Assembly (NCBI GenBank): GCA_947627295.1
Contig: CANQVJ010000003.1
Coordinates: 62,001-126,000 of the forward strand
Direction of reading: 5' to 3'
DNA: 64,000 nucleotides
Source of the DNA: an uncultured Clostridia bacterium
GTDB taxonomy: Bacteria; Bacillota; Clostridia; TANB77; CAG-508
The notes beneath the pieces are model-generated. The model did not search any database. It saw only the letters and a program-made list of their open reading frames with translations, and was not told where the DNA came from. The position numbers and the translations under genes are program-made. Each line of letters opens with the position of its first letter. Position 1 is the stretch's first letter. Shown here piece by piece: positions 44,946 to 53,363 of the stretch.

Positions 44946-44965
44946 GGCGGTGCAATTGCACCGCC
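44946..44965. terminator. GC-rich perfect palindrome between convergent genes
   Basis: GGCGGTGCAATTGCACCGCC is a perfect 20-bp palindrome between the stops of two convergent genes. The T-run downstream is weak in both directions, so it may be an inefficient terminator or a protein-binding palindrome. Confidence 0.6.
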
Positions 44966-44976
44966 AAAAGTTTTGT

Positions 44977-46791
44977 CTATTTAACATCCAAATTATCAAA
45001 CTGAACTAAATTAATGCTAGTTCCAGAATCATCAGTATAAGAAACTGTAACCCTATCACCAACAATAGAAATAGGGAGTTCCTCAGAAATAGAGTAAGAA
45101 GCCAGGTATAGCTTCGACATATCATTATTCAAAATCAAGTAGTAATAAGTATTACCACTTTCGTTATTACTTCCGATTCTAGAAATCACGCCAGTTAGCT
45201 CAGTAGAACCACTATTTTTGCCACTAAAATCAATATTCTTGCCAGCATTATTAACAGCATTAATATAAGCCCTACGCGCTTCTAAAATACTACTGCCAGT
45301 AGCAACAATAGAATAATCCTCAATATTAACCATAGCATAAGCCTTAATCAACCCTTCGACATCTTTAAGCGTACTAAAATAAGTAGGTACACCAGAAATA
45401 TTCAAAGGAATAGGCGTAGTTGAAAGATACTCCATATCCTGAAGTTTTCCCTCAGCGCTACTCATAGCAGCAGCCTCAGTAGCACCAACCATGCGGTAAA
45501 GCTTCGAACTCTTAGAACGAGCATTAACCATAATAAAGCCAACCGTACTATTATCAGACCCAGAAGAACTAAGCCCAGTATAATAATAGCAATTACCGTC
45601 ATTATAAACAGTAGTAATATGTTCAGTCATTGTCAACTTATCCTTATCGGAAAAGTTAAATACTCCATGAACATACTCACCATAATTCTTAATCTGATTA
45701 ATAACAAATTCCTCAGGCTGGACGATATCAATCCAAGAAGGCACATCATCTAAAGAATAAGAAGTGCACTCACCGGACTGAGGATCACAAAGAACGACGC
45801 CAGTAGCTTCTGGACAACTCCAAAAAGTAGCATTTCTATAAGTAGTAACAACCCAGAAAGGCTTACCAGAATCATCGAGTTCAAAATTAGGTTCAGAAAA
45901 GCCCTCAGAAATGAAACCACAAAAACGCAAATGACGAATTAAATCATCGCCTAAATACGCACTAGGAATAAACTTAAGTTTTACATCCCTAACAAGTTTC
46001 ACATCATTAGGATTTGTAGCACTAATAGAAATATAACCAGTAGTACCTTCAGTGTTGCTAAGCCACTTGAAAATTCCACTATGTTCAAGTGGTGCAACAT
46101 ACAAAAGTTTACCATTAACAGACTGCTTATTAGTAAAAGTGCCAACATGAGCCTGAGACCCTAAAGCTAACTCCTCGCCAAGCTTTTTATCACCAAGGAT
46201 ATCTGCAAGTTCTATATCAACAATTGGAATTTGGCTATTATCAATTTCAACTAAGTCATCTTTAAAAGATTTTTCTTCAGGCTTTCCAAGTTGATTATAC
46301 ATAGTATTAGCATGAAAAACCGAAGAACTAGCAATAAGACCTAAGGTCAATAGTATAAGTATAACAATAGCGCAAACTTTAATACTAATAGGAGCAAACC
46401 AAGCTAAATCATGTGTATCATTATCATCTTGCTCTGAAGGTGTAATAAAAATGAAAAAGCCAAGAATACCAAAAAGAGCAACAAGAAAAATGATAGAAAT
46501 GATAAAAGAAAATAGGTTAGTCCCAAGAAAAATCAAAACTGCAGAATATCCTACAATAAAACCAAGACTAACAATAAAAGTTTTTAGTAGTATAAGTATC
46601 TTGTTTTTATAGGAATTAGGGTCAGAATAATAAGAAGCCCATGCAAAGAAAATAGTAACAGTAAACAATATTCCCAAACCAATAAAAAAAGCACCTTCAA
46701 AATAAAAAATGCTCAAAGTTGGCAAAAAGAAAAAATAAAATAAGCCATAGGCAACTAATAAAACTACAGTAAGAATAGATAAAATTAACAT
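44977..46791 (-). CDS. Large membrane protein with extracytoplasmic domain, unknown, probably acquired
   Basis: 604 residues from ATG 46791 (AGAGAGGT upstream; the ATG at 46836 lacks such a site). Five or six helices in the first 170 residues are followed by a soluble region of about 430 residues that contains repeated strand-rich blocks (YVAPLEHSGIFKWLSNTEGTTGYISISATNPN; SGKPFWVVTTYRNATFWSCPEATGV). A C-terminal OB-like end (GVISRIGSNNESGNTYYYLILNND; RVTVSYTDDSGT) closes it. Arginine is encoded more often by CGT/CGC than in neighbours and the gene is visibly richer in G+C, so transfer is likely. It still has no in-frame CGG, suggesting a donor with the same codon rule. No family recognised. 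Confidence 0.6.
   Translation of the reverse strand: MLILSILTVVLLVAYGLFYFFFLPTLSIFYFEGAFFIGLGILFTVTIFFAWASYYSDPNSYKNKILILLKTFIVSLGFIVGYSAVLIFLGTNLFSFIISIIFLVALFGILGFFIFITPSEQDDNDTHDLAWFAPISIKVCAIVILILLTLGLIASSSVFHANTMYNQLGKPEEKSFKDDLVEIDNSQIPIVDIELADILGDKKLGEELALGSQAHVGTFTNKQSVNGKLLYVAPLEHSGIFKWLSNTEGTTGYISISATNPNDVKLVRDVKLKFIPSAYLGDDLIRHLRFCGFISEGFSEPNFELDDSGKPFWVVTTYRNATFWSCPEATGVVLCDPQSGECTSYSLDDVPSWIDIVQPEEFVINQIKNYGEYVHGVFNFSDKDKLTMTEHITTVYNDGNCYYYTGLSSSGSDNSTVGFIMVNARSKSSKLYRMVGATEAAAMSSAEGKLQDMEYLSTTPIPLNISGVPTYFSTLKDVEGLIKAYAMVNIEDYSIVATGSSILEARRAYINAVNNAGKNIDFSGKNSGSTELTGVISRIGSNNESGNTYYYLILNNDMSKLYLASYSISEELPISIVGDRVTVSYTDDSGTSINLVQFDNLDVK
46716..46780. repeat. 65-bp duplicated segment, parent copy
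   Basis: This part of the N-terminal coding region of the large membrane protein is found again at 48865-48929 with 64 of 65 bases identical. Confidence 0.88.
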
Positions 46792-46917
46792 TTCAATGTA
46801 CCTCTCTTCATAATGTAAAAAGACAAAACAATTCAAAAAAGCAAAAAGCTTTAATGAAAATGAACAAAGGAAAATCCTTTATTACACAATAATTATACCA
46901 AAAAAAAGAAAACAAGT

Positions 46918-46962
46918 CAACATAATATGAAAAATTTAACAATTGAGAAATAGCATACTTAC
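46918..46962. repeat. Second duplicated segment, upstream of the large membrane protein gene
   Basis: About 45 bp (including AAATTTAACAATTGAGAAAT) is repeated at 48931-48975 with a few mismatches. The 46792-47092 intergenic stretch otherwise shows only AT-rich sequence and a short promoter-like region before the AlbA_2 gene. Confidence 0.75.
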
Positions 46963-47092
46963 TGCATATTAAAAACAATCTAGCCTAGTAAAGCTATTCA
47001 CAATCTCAATTGTATAAAGATAATTTTATAAATAACTATTTTAAAAATTATGTATTTATGATATACTAATAAAAAAATAAAGGAGATTTTAT

Positions 47093-48493
47093 ATGATGCA
47101 TAATAAATTTTGTGAAGATGAAATGACAGAGTTAAAAAAATCTACAAGTGAATTGAAAGAAGCGATAATATCAATAGTATCAATATTAAATAAACATCAA
47201 AAAGGAACTTTGTACTTTGGTATAAAAAATGACGGAACAGTATTAGGTCAGCAAATAGGAGAAGATACCTTAAGAAATATTTCAAGGAAAATAACTGATT
47301 CAATAGAACCTAAAATATATCCAATAATTAAGAAAATAAATTTAAATAGTAAAGATTGCATAAAGATTGAATTTGAAGGAAATGAAGTACCTTATTTTGC
47401 AAATGGAAGAGCTTATGTTAGAGTTAGTGATGAAGATAAACAACTATCTCAAAAAGAGTTATTAAAGCTAATCCAAAAAATTAATCAACAAAATAATAAA
47501 TGGGAAGAACAACCTAGCAATATTACTTTAGACGATATTGATGAAGATACATTAAAGAAATTTGTAGAAAAAGGAAGAAAAAAGGGTAGAATATCTTATG
47601 AATATACTAATAAAGAGGAAGTACTAAAAAGATTAAGTTTAATTGACAAACAAGGAAAAATAAAAAATGCAGGCTCTGTATTGTTTGCAAAAGATCCAAA
47701 TCTTACATTAAGAGCTGCTATATTTGCTACGGAAGAAAATTTGACTTTTTTAGATATGAAAGACTTTAGCGGAAATGTTTTTGAGCTTATTGATAAAGGA
47801 GAACATTATATAAAAGAACATATAAGGTGGAGTGTAAACTTTAATACTGGAAGCTTTCAAAGAGCTGAAGTTCCAGAAATTCCAATAGAAGCTATAAGAG
47901 AGATACTATGCAATTCATATTGTCACCGACTATGGGAAGAACCTTATGACAATACAATTGCTATATATAGTAATAGAATTGAGATATGTAATCCAGGACA
48001 TTTTACTGACGAAGCAACTCCTGAGGATTATATAAATAAAGTAGAACCTTCAAGACCTCGAAATCCACTTATAGCAAAAATAATGTATTTATCTGGAGAA
48101 ATAGAAACTTGGGGAACAGGAATTAAAAGAATCTATCAACTGTGTAAAGATGATAAAATCAAAGTTAAATTTGATGATAGAAAATTGGCTTTCTATGTTG
48201 TGGTTTATAGAAAGGATGTAGGAGAATTAATTGAAAATACTGAAAAAGATTTATCTAAATCAAAAAATGTCCCTGTAAATGTCCCTGTAAATGTCCCTGT
48301 AAAAATAAGTAATATCGAACAGAATATTTTAAAATACTTGATTAACAATCCTAACTTAACTCAATTACAGTTAGCTGAAAAATTGGGTGTATCAGATAAA
48401 ACAGTAAAAAGGAATATGAATAAATTGAAGGAAAAAGGCTTAATAGAAAGAGTTGGAGCAGATAAAACGGGGCATTGGAGAGTTAATTTATAG
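47093..48493 (+). CDS. AlbA_2/Schlafen-type ATP-binding protein with C-terminal winged helix
   Basis: 466 residues. N-terminal AlbA_2 (Schlafen AAA_4) domain: KSTSELKEAIISIVSILNKHQKGTLYFGIKNDGTVLG, with the usual first-strand Glu. The middle is a RecG-like HATPase_c_4 region (VPEIPIEAIREILCNSYCHRLWEEPYDNTIAIYSNRIEI and a TWGTGIKRIYQLC block). The C-terminus is a winged helix (LAEKLGVSDKTVKRNMNKLKEKGLIERVG). Such proteins are common accessory genes and are thought to be transcription regulators or defence-associated factors. A 12-bp triplet repeat separates the last two domains. Confidence 0.8.
   Translation: MMHNKFCEDEMTELKKSTSELKEAIISIVSILNKHQKGTLYFGIKNDGTVLGQQIGEDTLRNISRKITDSIEPKIYPIIKKINLNSKDCIKIEFEGNEVPYFANGRAYVRVSDEDKQLSQKELLKLIQKINQQNNKWEEQPSNITLDDIDEDTLKKFVEKGRKKGRISYEYTNKEEVLKRLSLIDKQGKIKNAGSVLFAKDPNLTLRAAIFATEENLTFLDMKDFSGNVFELIDKGEHYIKEHIRWSVNFNTGSFQRAEVPEIPIEAIREILCNSYCHRLWEEPYDNTIAIYSNRIEICNPGHFTDEATPEDYINKVEPSRPRNPLIAKIMYLSGEIETWGTGIKRIYQLCKDDKIKVKFDDRKLAFYVVVYRKDVGELIENTEKDLSKSKNVPVNVPVNVPVKISNIEQNILKYLINNPNLTQLQLAEKLGVSDKTVKRNMNKLKEKGLIERVGADKTGHWRVNL
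48266..48301 (+). repeat. Three perfect 12-bp tandem repeats in the AlbA_2 gene linker
   Basis: AATGTCCCTGTA occurs three times in a row, encoding NVPV-NVPV-NVPV in the linker before the winged helix. Unit length keeps the frame, so copy number can vary without breaking the gene. Confidence 0.92.
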
Positions 48494-48495
48494 AT

Positions 48496-48517
48496 GTTTT
48501 TGAAGATAAATAAAAAA
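48496..48517. repeat. 22-bp copy of the CPBP gene end
   Basis: TTTTTGAAGATAAATAAAAA and the next two bases match the end of the CPBP gene and its spacer at about 44900-44921. It sits between the AlbA_2 gene and the antitoxin gene and is one of three duplicated pieces in this area. Confidence 0.65.
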
Positions 48518-48528
48518 GTATTGACTAT

Positions 48529-48534
48529 TGTACA
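48529..48534 (+). promoter_or_regulatory. TGTACA motif, possible antitoxin operator
   Basis: TTGACT (48521-48526) and the palindrome TGTACA (48529-48534) precede the antitoxin gene. YefM-type antitoxins bind operators with a TGTACA core, so autoregulation is plausible. No clear -10 box was seen. Confidence 0.45.
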
Positions 48535-48561
48535 GTATTTTGTAAAAAGGAGATGAAAGTT

Positions 48562-48831
48562 ATGCAAGCAATAAGTGTAAGTGAAGCAAGACAAAATTTC
48601 AAAAAATACTGCGACGATGTGGTAGAAAATAATGATATTATTATAGTAAGTAGAAATGGTAATGGTAAAGAAAATATGGTGTGGATAGATTTAACAGTTT
48701 ATAATGAATTACAGAAAGCAAAAGAAAACCTTAACTATTTAACTAAATTAGAAGAAAGTTATAAACAGTTAGATGAAGGAAAAGTCGTTGTAAAAACAAT
48801 GGAAGAGTTGGAGGCAATGGCTAATGAATAG
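48562..48831 (+). CDS. Phd/YefM-family antitoxin
   Basis: 89 residues from ATG 48562 (AAGGAG with 9-nt spacing; the ATG at 48553 is too close). MQAISVSEARQNFKKYCDDVVENNDIIIVSRNGNGKENMVWIDLTVYNEL is the Phd/YefM fold that binds operator DNA, and the C-terminal helix (NYLTKLEESYKQLDEGKVV) would wrap the toxin. The partner toxin is only a 22-codon stub, so this antitoxin appears to be orphaned. Confidence 0.88.
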   Translation: MQAISVSEARQNFKKYCDDVVENNDIIIVSRNGNGKENMVWIDLTVYNELQKAKENLNYLTKLEESYKQLDEGKVVVKTMEELEAMANE

Positions 48832-48892
48832 TATATTTACCGAAAAAGCATGGAGCGATTATGTAAGTTGGCAAAAAGAAAAAATAAAATAA
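48824..48892 (+). pseudogene. Truncated YoeB-family toxin
   Basis: ATG 48824 overlaps the antitoxin stop, the normal layout. The first 19 or so residues (MNSIFTEKAWSDYVSWQKE) match the YoeB start, in which F-T-x-x-A-W-x-x-Y-x-x-W-Q is typical. TAA then follows. From AAGTTGGCAAAAAGA onward the DNA is a copy of 46716-46780, so the toxin was cut off by recombination. No nuclease residues remain. Confidence 0.8.
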
Positions 48893-48929
48893 GCCATAGA
48901 CAACTAATAAAACTACAGTAAGAATAGAT
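48865..48929. repeat. 65-bp duplicated segment, copy that truncates yoeB
   Basis: 64/65 identical to 46716-46780. The junction lies in a TGGCAAAAAGAA stretch that a YoeB gene would also contain, pointing to microhomology-based joining. Confidence 0.88.
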
Positions 48930-48930
48930 G

Positions 48931-48975
48931 ACAACATAATGTAGAAAATTTAACAATTGAGAAATAGCATATTTA
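48931..48975. repeat. Second duplicated segment, copy
   Basis: Matches 46918-46962 with a few mismatches and directly follows the 65-bp repeat; in the parent locus the two are about 140 bp apart. Confidence 0.75.
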
Positions 48976-48983
48976 TTAAAAAT

Positions 48984-49033
48984 AAAACCAACCTAAATGC
49001 TTGATATATAAGCAATCTAGGTTGGTTGTTTTT
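48984..49033. terminator. Hairpin next to tRNA-Leu
   Basis: AACCAACCTA and TAGGTTGGTT enclose an inner GCTT/AAGC stem; GTTTTTT follows on the plus strand and TTTTATTTTT on the minus strand. It lies directly downstream of tRNA-Leu and is probably its terminator. Confidence 0.7.
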
Positions 49034-49116
49034 TGGTACCGATGGTGGGACTCGAACCCACATGGTTTCCCGCACGATTTTGAGTCGTGTGCGTCTACCA
49101 ATTCCGCCACATCGGC
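49034..49116 (-). tRNA. tRNA-Leu (anticodon CAA)
   Basis: On the minus strand the acceptor stem GCCGATG pairs with CATCGGT, followed by discriminator A and an encoded CCA. D-arm GGCGGAATTGGTAGACGC, anticodon loop CTCAAAA (anticodon CAA, reads UUG), a long variable arm and T-arm GTGGG TTCGAGT CCCAC. It is a class II tRNA with a leucine-type variable arm. It is the only tRNA gene seen in the window. Confidence 0.92.
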
Positions 49117-49179
49117 AAGTTCAAAGATGTAACTACATATACTGACGCTGTAACAAGCAAAGCTTTAACAGCCTCAGCA

Positions 49180-49197
49180 AATTCCGCCACATCGGCA
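49180..49197 (-). repeat. Copied 5' end of tRNA-Leu
   Basis: The 18 bp AATTCCGCCACATCGGCA duplicates 49100-49117, the 5' end of the tRNA-Leu gene, 80 bp away in the same orientation. The DNA between is not tRNA-like. It is a remnant of a duplication or integration event and not a tRNA gene. Confidence 0.85.
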
Positions 49198-49257
49198 TAA
49201 GTACTTTAATATAATAACACAAATTTGCACAAATGTAAAGAAAAATCGAAAAAAGAC

Positions 49258-49286
49258 TTGAAATTATTATAAAAAGCTGGTATAAT
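49258..49286 (+). promoter_or_regulatory. SigA promoter of rpsB-tsf
   Basis: TTGAAA (49258-49263), 17-bp spacer, TATAAT (49281-49286). A leader of about 105 nt follows before the ATG at 49400, with a small hairpin (CCTAAC and GTTAGG words near 49328-49348) that could be a target for S2 autoregulation; this is inference. Confidence 0.7.
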
Positions 49287-49399
49287 AGTTAGCGTATTAA
49301 TCACATAAGTAGAGTTTTAAGGTAGTGCCTAAACAAAAGTTAGGTTCCAAAAAACAATGAAACTTATGGAAGAAAAAACAAAATAAGGAGGATTTAAAA

Positions 49400-50182
49400 A
49401 TGTCAGTAGTTGCAATGAAACAATTATTGGAAGCAGGTGTTCATTTTGGACATCAAACAAGAAGGTGGGATCCTAAAATGGCTGAATATATTTTTCAAGC
49501 TAGAAATGGAATCCATATTATCGATTTACAAAAGACATCTAAAAAATTAGACGAAGCATATGCTTTCGTTAAAGAACAAGTTGAAGAAGGGAAGAAAATT
49601 CTTTTTGTAGGTACAAAAAAACAAGCACAAGAGTGTGTTAAAGAAGCAGCACAAAAATGTGGTATGTACTATGTAGATCAAAGGTGGTTAGGCGGAATGC
49701 TTACAAACTTTGATACAATTCAAAAAAGAATTGATAGACTAAAAGAACTTGAAGAAATGGAAGAAAACGGAACATTTGATGTTCTTCCAAAAAAAGAAGT
49801 TATTCTATTAAAGAAAGAAATGGGAAAACTAGAAAAAAATCTTGGTGGAATAAAAGATATGAATACAATACCAGGTATGATATTCTTAGTAGATCCTAAA
49901 AAAGAAAGAATAGCTATATTAGAAGCTAAAAAATTAAATATACCAGTTGTTGGTTTGGTAGATACAAACTGCAACCCAGAAGAATTAGATTATCCAATTC
50001 CAGGTAATGATGATGCTATACGCTCAGTTAAATTAATAGCAGATGTTATAGCAAACGCTGTAATTGAAGGTCAACAAGGAGAAGGTTACGAAACAGAATC
50101 TGAAATGCAAGAAGAAGCTTCTGAAGAAGCTGAGAGCATTGAAGAAGTAGTAGCTACAACTGAAGAGGAGGTAAGTGAGTAA
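49400..50182 (+). CDS. rpsB: 30S ribosomal protein S2
   Basis: 260 residues. [32 protein letters not shown] is the standard S2 start; [16 protein letters not shown] and [22 protein letters not shown] are further family blocks. An acidic tail ([14 protein letters not shown]) extends the C-terminus, as in many Firmicutes. GGAGG upstream; the stop overlaps the tsf ATG. Binds late on the 30S body near S1/S8. Confidence 0.97.
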   Translation: MSVVAMKQLLEAGVHFGHQTRRWDPKMAEYIFQARNGIHIIDLQKTSKKLDEAYAFVKEQVEEGKKILFVGTKKQAQECVKEAAQKCGMYYVDQRWLGGMLTNFDTIQKRIDRLKELEEMEENGTFDVLPKKEVILLKKEMGKLEKNLGGIKDMNTIPGMIFLVDPKKERIAILEAKKLNIPVVGLVDTNCNPEELDYPIPGNDDAIRSVKLIADVIANAVIEGQQGEGYETESEMQEEASEEAESIEEVVATTEEEVSE

Positions 50183-51066
50183 TGATAAGCGCAAGTTTAG
50201 TTAAAGAATTAAGAGAAAAAACAGGTGCAGGTATGATGGACTGCAAAAAAGTTTTAACAGAAACTGACGGAGATTTAGAAAAAGCAGCAGAACTATTAAG
50301 AGAAAGAGGAATCACAAAAGCTGCTAAAAAATCTGGAAGAGTTGCTGCAGAAGGTTTAGTTGAAGCTTATATATCTGATGATAAAAAAGTAGGGGCAATT
50401 GTTGAAGTTAATGCAGAAACAGACTTCGTTGCTAAAAACGAAGATTTTAGAAATTTTGTTATGGATGTTGCAAAACAAGTTGCTCAAAACAATCCAAAAG
50501 ATGTAGAAGCATTATTAGCAGAAAAATCAATTGCTGAAACAGATAAAACAGTTCAAGAAGTACTTGTAAACAAAATAGCAACAATTGGTGAAAACATGAG
50601 CATTAGAAGATTTACAAGATTTGAAACAGAAGGTTTAATTGGAAAATATATTCATGGTGACGGACAAATTGCAGTTTTAGTTAATATGGCAAAAGGAGAT
50701 GAAGAAACAGCAAAAGATGTATGTATGCAAATTGCTGCTGCAAAACCAGAATTTTTAAATGAAGCTTCAGTTCCAGCTGAAAGAGTTGAAAAAGAAAAAG
50801 AAATTCTTAAAGCTCAAACAATGAACGAAGGAAAGCCAGAAGCTATTGCTGAAAAAATAGTTGAAGGAAGAATTGGAAAATTCTTTGCAGATATATGTTT
50901 AGTAGACCAAGAATTTGTAAAAGATCCAAGCAAAAAAGTTTCTCAAATGTTAAAAGAAAAAGATGCAGAAGTTATAGAATTTGCCAAATTTGAAAAAGGT
51001 GAAGGAATTGAGAAAAAAGAAGAAAACTTTGCAGAAGAAGTTATGAAGCAAATGAAAGGTGAATAA
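50182..51066 (+). CDS. tsf: Elongation factor Ts
   Basis: 294 residues: SLVKELREKTGAGMMDCKKVLTETDGDLEKAAELLRERG is the UBA-like N-terminus and AIVEVNAETDFVAKNEDF contains the TDFV nucleotide-exchange motif. Two dimerisation-like core domains follow. It catalyses GDP release from EF-Tu. Overlaps rpsB by one base. Confidence 0.97.
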   Translation: MISASLVKELREKTGAGMMDCKKVLTETDGDLEKAAELLRERGITKAAKKSGRVAAEGLVEAYISDDKKVGAIVEVNAETDFVAKNEDFRNFVMDVAKQVAQNNPKDVEALLAEKSIAETDKTVQEVLVNKIATIGENMSIRRFTRFETEGLIGKYIHGDGQIAVLVNMAKGDEETAKDVCMQIAAAKPEFLNEASVPAERVEKEKEILKAQTMNEGKPEAIAEKIVEGRIGKFFADICLVDQEFVKDPSKKVSQMLKEKDAEVIEFAKFEKGEGIEKKEENFAEEVMKQMKGE

Positions 51067-51074
51067 ATTAAAAA

Positions 51075-51109
51075 AACAATATGATTTTAATAATCATGTT
51101 GTTTTTTTT
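51075..51109 (+). terminator. Terminator after tsf
   Basis: A 12-bp stem with one G-U pair (51075-51086 and 51092-51103) is followed by a long T-run. Confidence 0.85.
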
Positions 51110-51180
51110 GCACATTTGTGATAAAATGCACATAGCTAAAAAATGTACTAGTAAATTTAATAATAAAGGAGTGAAAAATT

Positions 51181-51888
51181 TTGTCAGAAGCAAAATATAA
51201 AAGAGTTTTATTAAAATTAAGTGGAGAAGTCATGGCAGGCGAACAAAAGCAAGGAGTAAATGCTAAAGTAGTCGATGAAATATGTGACAAAATAAAAGAA
51301 GTTGTAGACTTAGGAGTTGAAATTGCAATAGTAGTTGGGGGAGGAAACTTCTGGAGAGGTAGAGATGGTCATCATATGGAAAGAAACACAGCAGACTACA
51401 TGGGAATGTTAGCAACTGTAATGAACGCTTTGGCCTTACAAGATGCACTTGAAGCAAAAGGGTTATATTCTAGAGTGCAAACTGCATTAAAAATAGAAGA
51501 AGTAGCAGAGCCATTTATACAAAGGAAAGCAATGAAACACTTAAGAAAGGGTAGAGTTGTAATTTTTGCAGCGGGGTTAGGGCACCCATATTTTACAACA
51601 GATACAGCAGCAGTATTAAGAGCAACAGAAATTGATGCAGATATTATATTATTAGGAAAAGCAATAGATGCAGTCTATTCAGCAGACCCTAAAATAGATA
51701 AAAATGCACAGAAGTTTGACAAAATTTCATATTTGGATGTGTTAAACAAAGACCTAAAAGTTATGGATTCAACAGCAACAGCACTATGTAAAGATAATAA
51801 TATTCCACTTTTGGTTTTTGGAATTTCAGATCCAGAAAATATAGTTAGAGCAGTCAAAGGAGAAAAAATAGGAACAATTGTAAAATAA
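51181..51888 (+). CDS. pyrH: UMP kinase
   Basis: 235 residues from TTG 51181 (AAAGGAG upstream). The amino-acid-kinase fold has [14 protein letters not shown] at the N-terminus, [16 protein letters not shown] in the phosphate loop, and [17 protein letters not shown]. It phosphorylates UMP to UDP. Placed before frr as in most bacteria. Confidence 0.96.
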   Translation: MSEAKYKRVLLKLSGEVMAGEQKQGVNAKVVDEICDKIKEVVDLGVEIAIVVGGGNFWRGRDGHHMERNTADYMGMLATVMNALALQDALEAKGLYSRVQTALKIEEVAEPFIQRKAMKHLRKGRVVIFAAGLGHPYFTTDTAAVLRATEIDADIILLGKAIDAVYSADPKIDKNAQKFDKISYLDVLNKDLKVMDSTATALCKDNNIPLLVFGISDPENIVRAVKGEKIGTIVK

Positions 51889-51911
51889 ATTTTTAGAAAG
51901 AAGGAATTAAA

Positions 51912-52460
51912 ATGGATTACGAAAAAATTAAAGAAAAAATGGAAAAAGCAGTTGATATGCTTTCAGAAAAATATGCAGAAGTTAGAGCTGGTAGAGCTAA
52001 CCCTGCAATATTAAACAAAGTTAAGGTTGATTATTATGGAACACCAACTCCAATAAATCAAATGGCAGGAATTTCTGTTCCAGAAGCAAGGCTAATTATT
52101 ATTCAACCATGGGATGTAAGCCAATTGAAAGAAATTGAAAAAGCAATTTTAGCTTCAGATATTGGAATCAACCCAAATAATGACGGAAAGGTTATACGCT
52201 TAGCATTTCCTGAATTAAATGAAGATAGAAGAAAAGAAATAGTAAAAGACATTAAGAAAATGGCAGAAGATGCAAAAGTAGGAGTAAGAGCTGCAAGAAG
52301 AGACGGAATTGATGAAGCAAAAGCTAAGAGAAAAGAAGGAGAAATTACAGAAGACGAAGAAAAGCAAGCTGAAAACGAAGTTCAAAAAATAACAGATAAA
52401 TACACAGCTGAAATAGACAAAATCTTATCAGAAAAAGAGAAAGAAATAATGTCTATATAG
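51912..52460 (+). CDS. frr: Ribosome recycling factor
   Basis: 182 residues with the RRF pattern: MEKAVDMLSEKYAEVRAGRANPAILNKVKVDYYGTPTPINQMA, then IIIQPWDVSQLKEIEKAI and a C-terminal long-helix domain (RRDGIDEAKAKRKEGEITED). It splits post-termination ribosomes together with EF-G. Directly follows pyrH. Confidence 0.97.
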   Translation: MDYEKIKEKMEKAVDMLSEKYAEVRAGRANPAILNKVKVDYYGTPTPINQMAGISVPEARLIIIQPWDVSQLKEIEKAILASDIGINPNNDGKVIRLAFPELNEDRRKEIVKDIKKMAEDAKVGVRAARRDGIDEAKAKRKEGEITEDEEKQAENEVQKITDKYTAEIDKILSEKEKEIMSI

Positions 52461-52469
52461 GGAGTAAAA

Positions 52470-53348
52470 ATGGAGTTTAAAGAAGAATTAAAAAAATATC
52501 AAAAAATTGTAGAAGAAGAATTGAATAAACATATAAAAAAAGAAGATGTACCAGAAAAGGTACTTAATGAATCTATGGAATATAGTCTAATGGCAGACGG
52601 TAAACGCCTAAGACCAATATTGATTTTATCAACTTGCAAAATGTTTAAAGACGATTATTCTATATGCATGCCATATGCAAGGGCAATAGAAATGGTACAC
52701 AATTTTTCATTAATACATGACGATTTGCCAGGTATAGATAATGATGATTTAAGACGCGGAAGACCCACGAATCACAAAAAATTTAATGAGGCAACAGCAA
52801 TTCTTGCGGGTGATGCACTTCTTAATGGTGCATATATGGTAATCAGCAATGATTTAAAAAAAGAAGTATCAAAAGAAAAACTACAAGTATTTGAGGAATT
52901 TAGTAATGCAGTAGACAGAATGATTGCAGGAGAATATGTTGATACTGAAGTTGAAGGAAAACAAATATCTGAAGAGCTATTAGAATATATTCATAAAAAC
53001 AAAACAGGAGCATTTCTAAAACTATGTGTACGAATAGGAGCAATACTTGGTGGTGCAAGCAAAAAAGATATTGATGATTTAACAAAATATGCTGAAAATA
53101 TAGGTCTTGCTTTTCAAATTAAAGATGATATTCTTTCAGAAGAGGGAGATGAAAAGATTTTAGGAAAACCAGTAGGAAATGATAAAGAAGCTGGAAAGTG
53201 TACATATGTTACTAAATTTGGTTTAGAAGTTGCAAAAGAAAAATTAAGAAAAATAACAAATGAAGCAGTTGAAATTATAGAAAACTACGGAGAAAAGGGA
53301 GAGTTCTTAAAAGAACTAGCCTTGTACATAGAAAATAGAGAAAAATAA
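52470..53348 (+). CDS. ispA: Farnesyl diphosphate synthase-type polyprenyl synthetase
   Basis: 292 residues. First Asp-rich motif SLIHDDLPGIDNDDLRRGRPTNHKKF, second motif GLAFQIKDDILSEEGDE, plus DGKRLRPILILSTC and the GNDKEAGKCTYVTKFG block. It builds short-chain isoprenyl diphosphates for undecaprenyl and quinone synthesis. Its place between frr and uppS links prenyl supply to UppS; dxr, usual between cdsA and rseP, is absent here. Confidence 0.9.
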   Translation: MEFKEELKKYQKIVEEELNKHIKKEDVPEKVLNESMEYSLMADGKRLRPILILSTCKMFKDDYSICMPYARAIEMVHNFSLIHDDLPGIDNDDLRRGRPTNHKKFNEATAILAGDALLNGAYMVISNDLKKEVSKEKLQVFEEFSNAVDRMIAGEYVDTEVEGKQISEELLEYIHKNKTGAFLKLCVRIGAILGGASKKDIDDLTKYAENIGLAFQIKDDILSEEGDEKILGKPVGNDKEAGKCTYVTKFGLEVAKEKLRKITNEAVEIIENYGEKGEFLKELALYIENREK

Positions 53349-53363
53349 AAAGGGGATTGAGTA

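Noticed and set aside
49180-49197. Second tRNA gene
   Set aside because: Only the 5' 18 bp are present; no anticodon or T-arm follows.
49287-49399. Riboswitch in the rpsB leader
   Set aside because: Only a small hairpin is visible; no recognisable aptamer.
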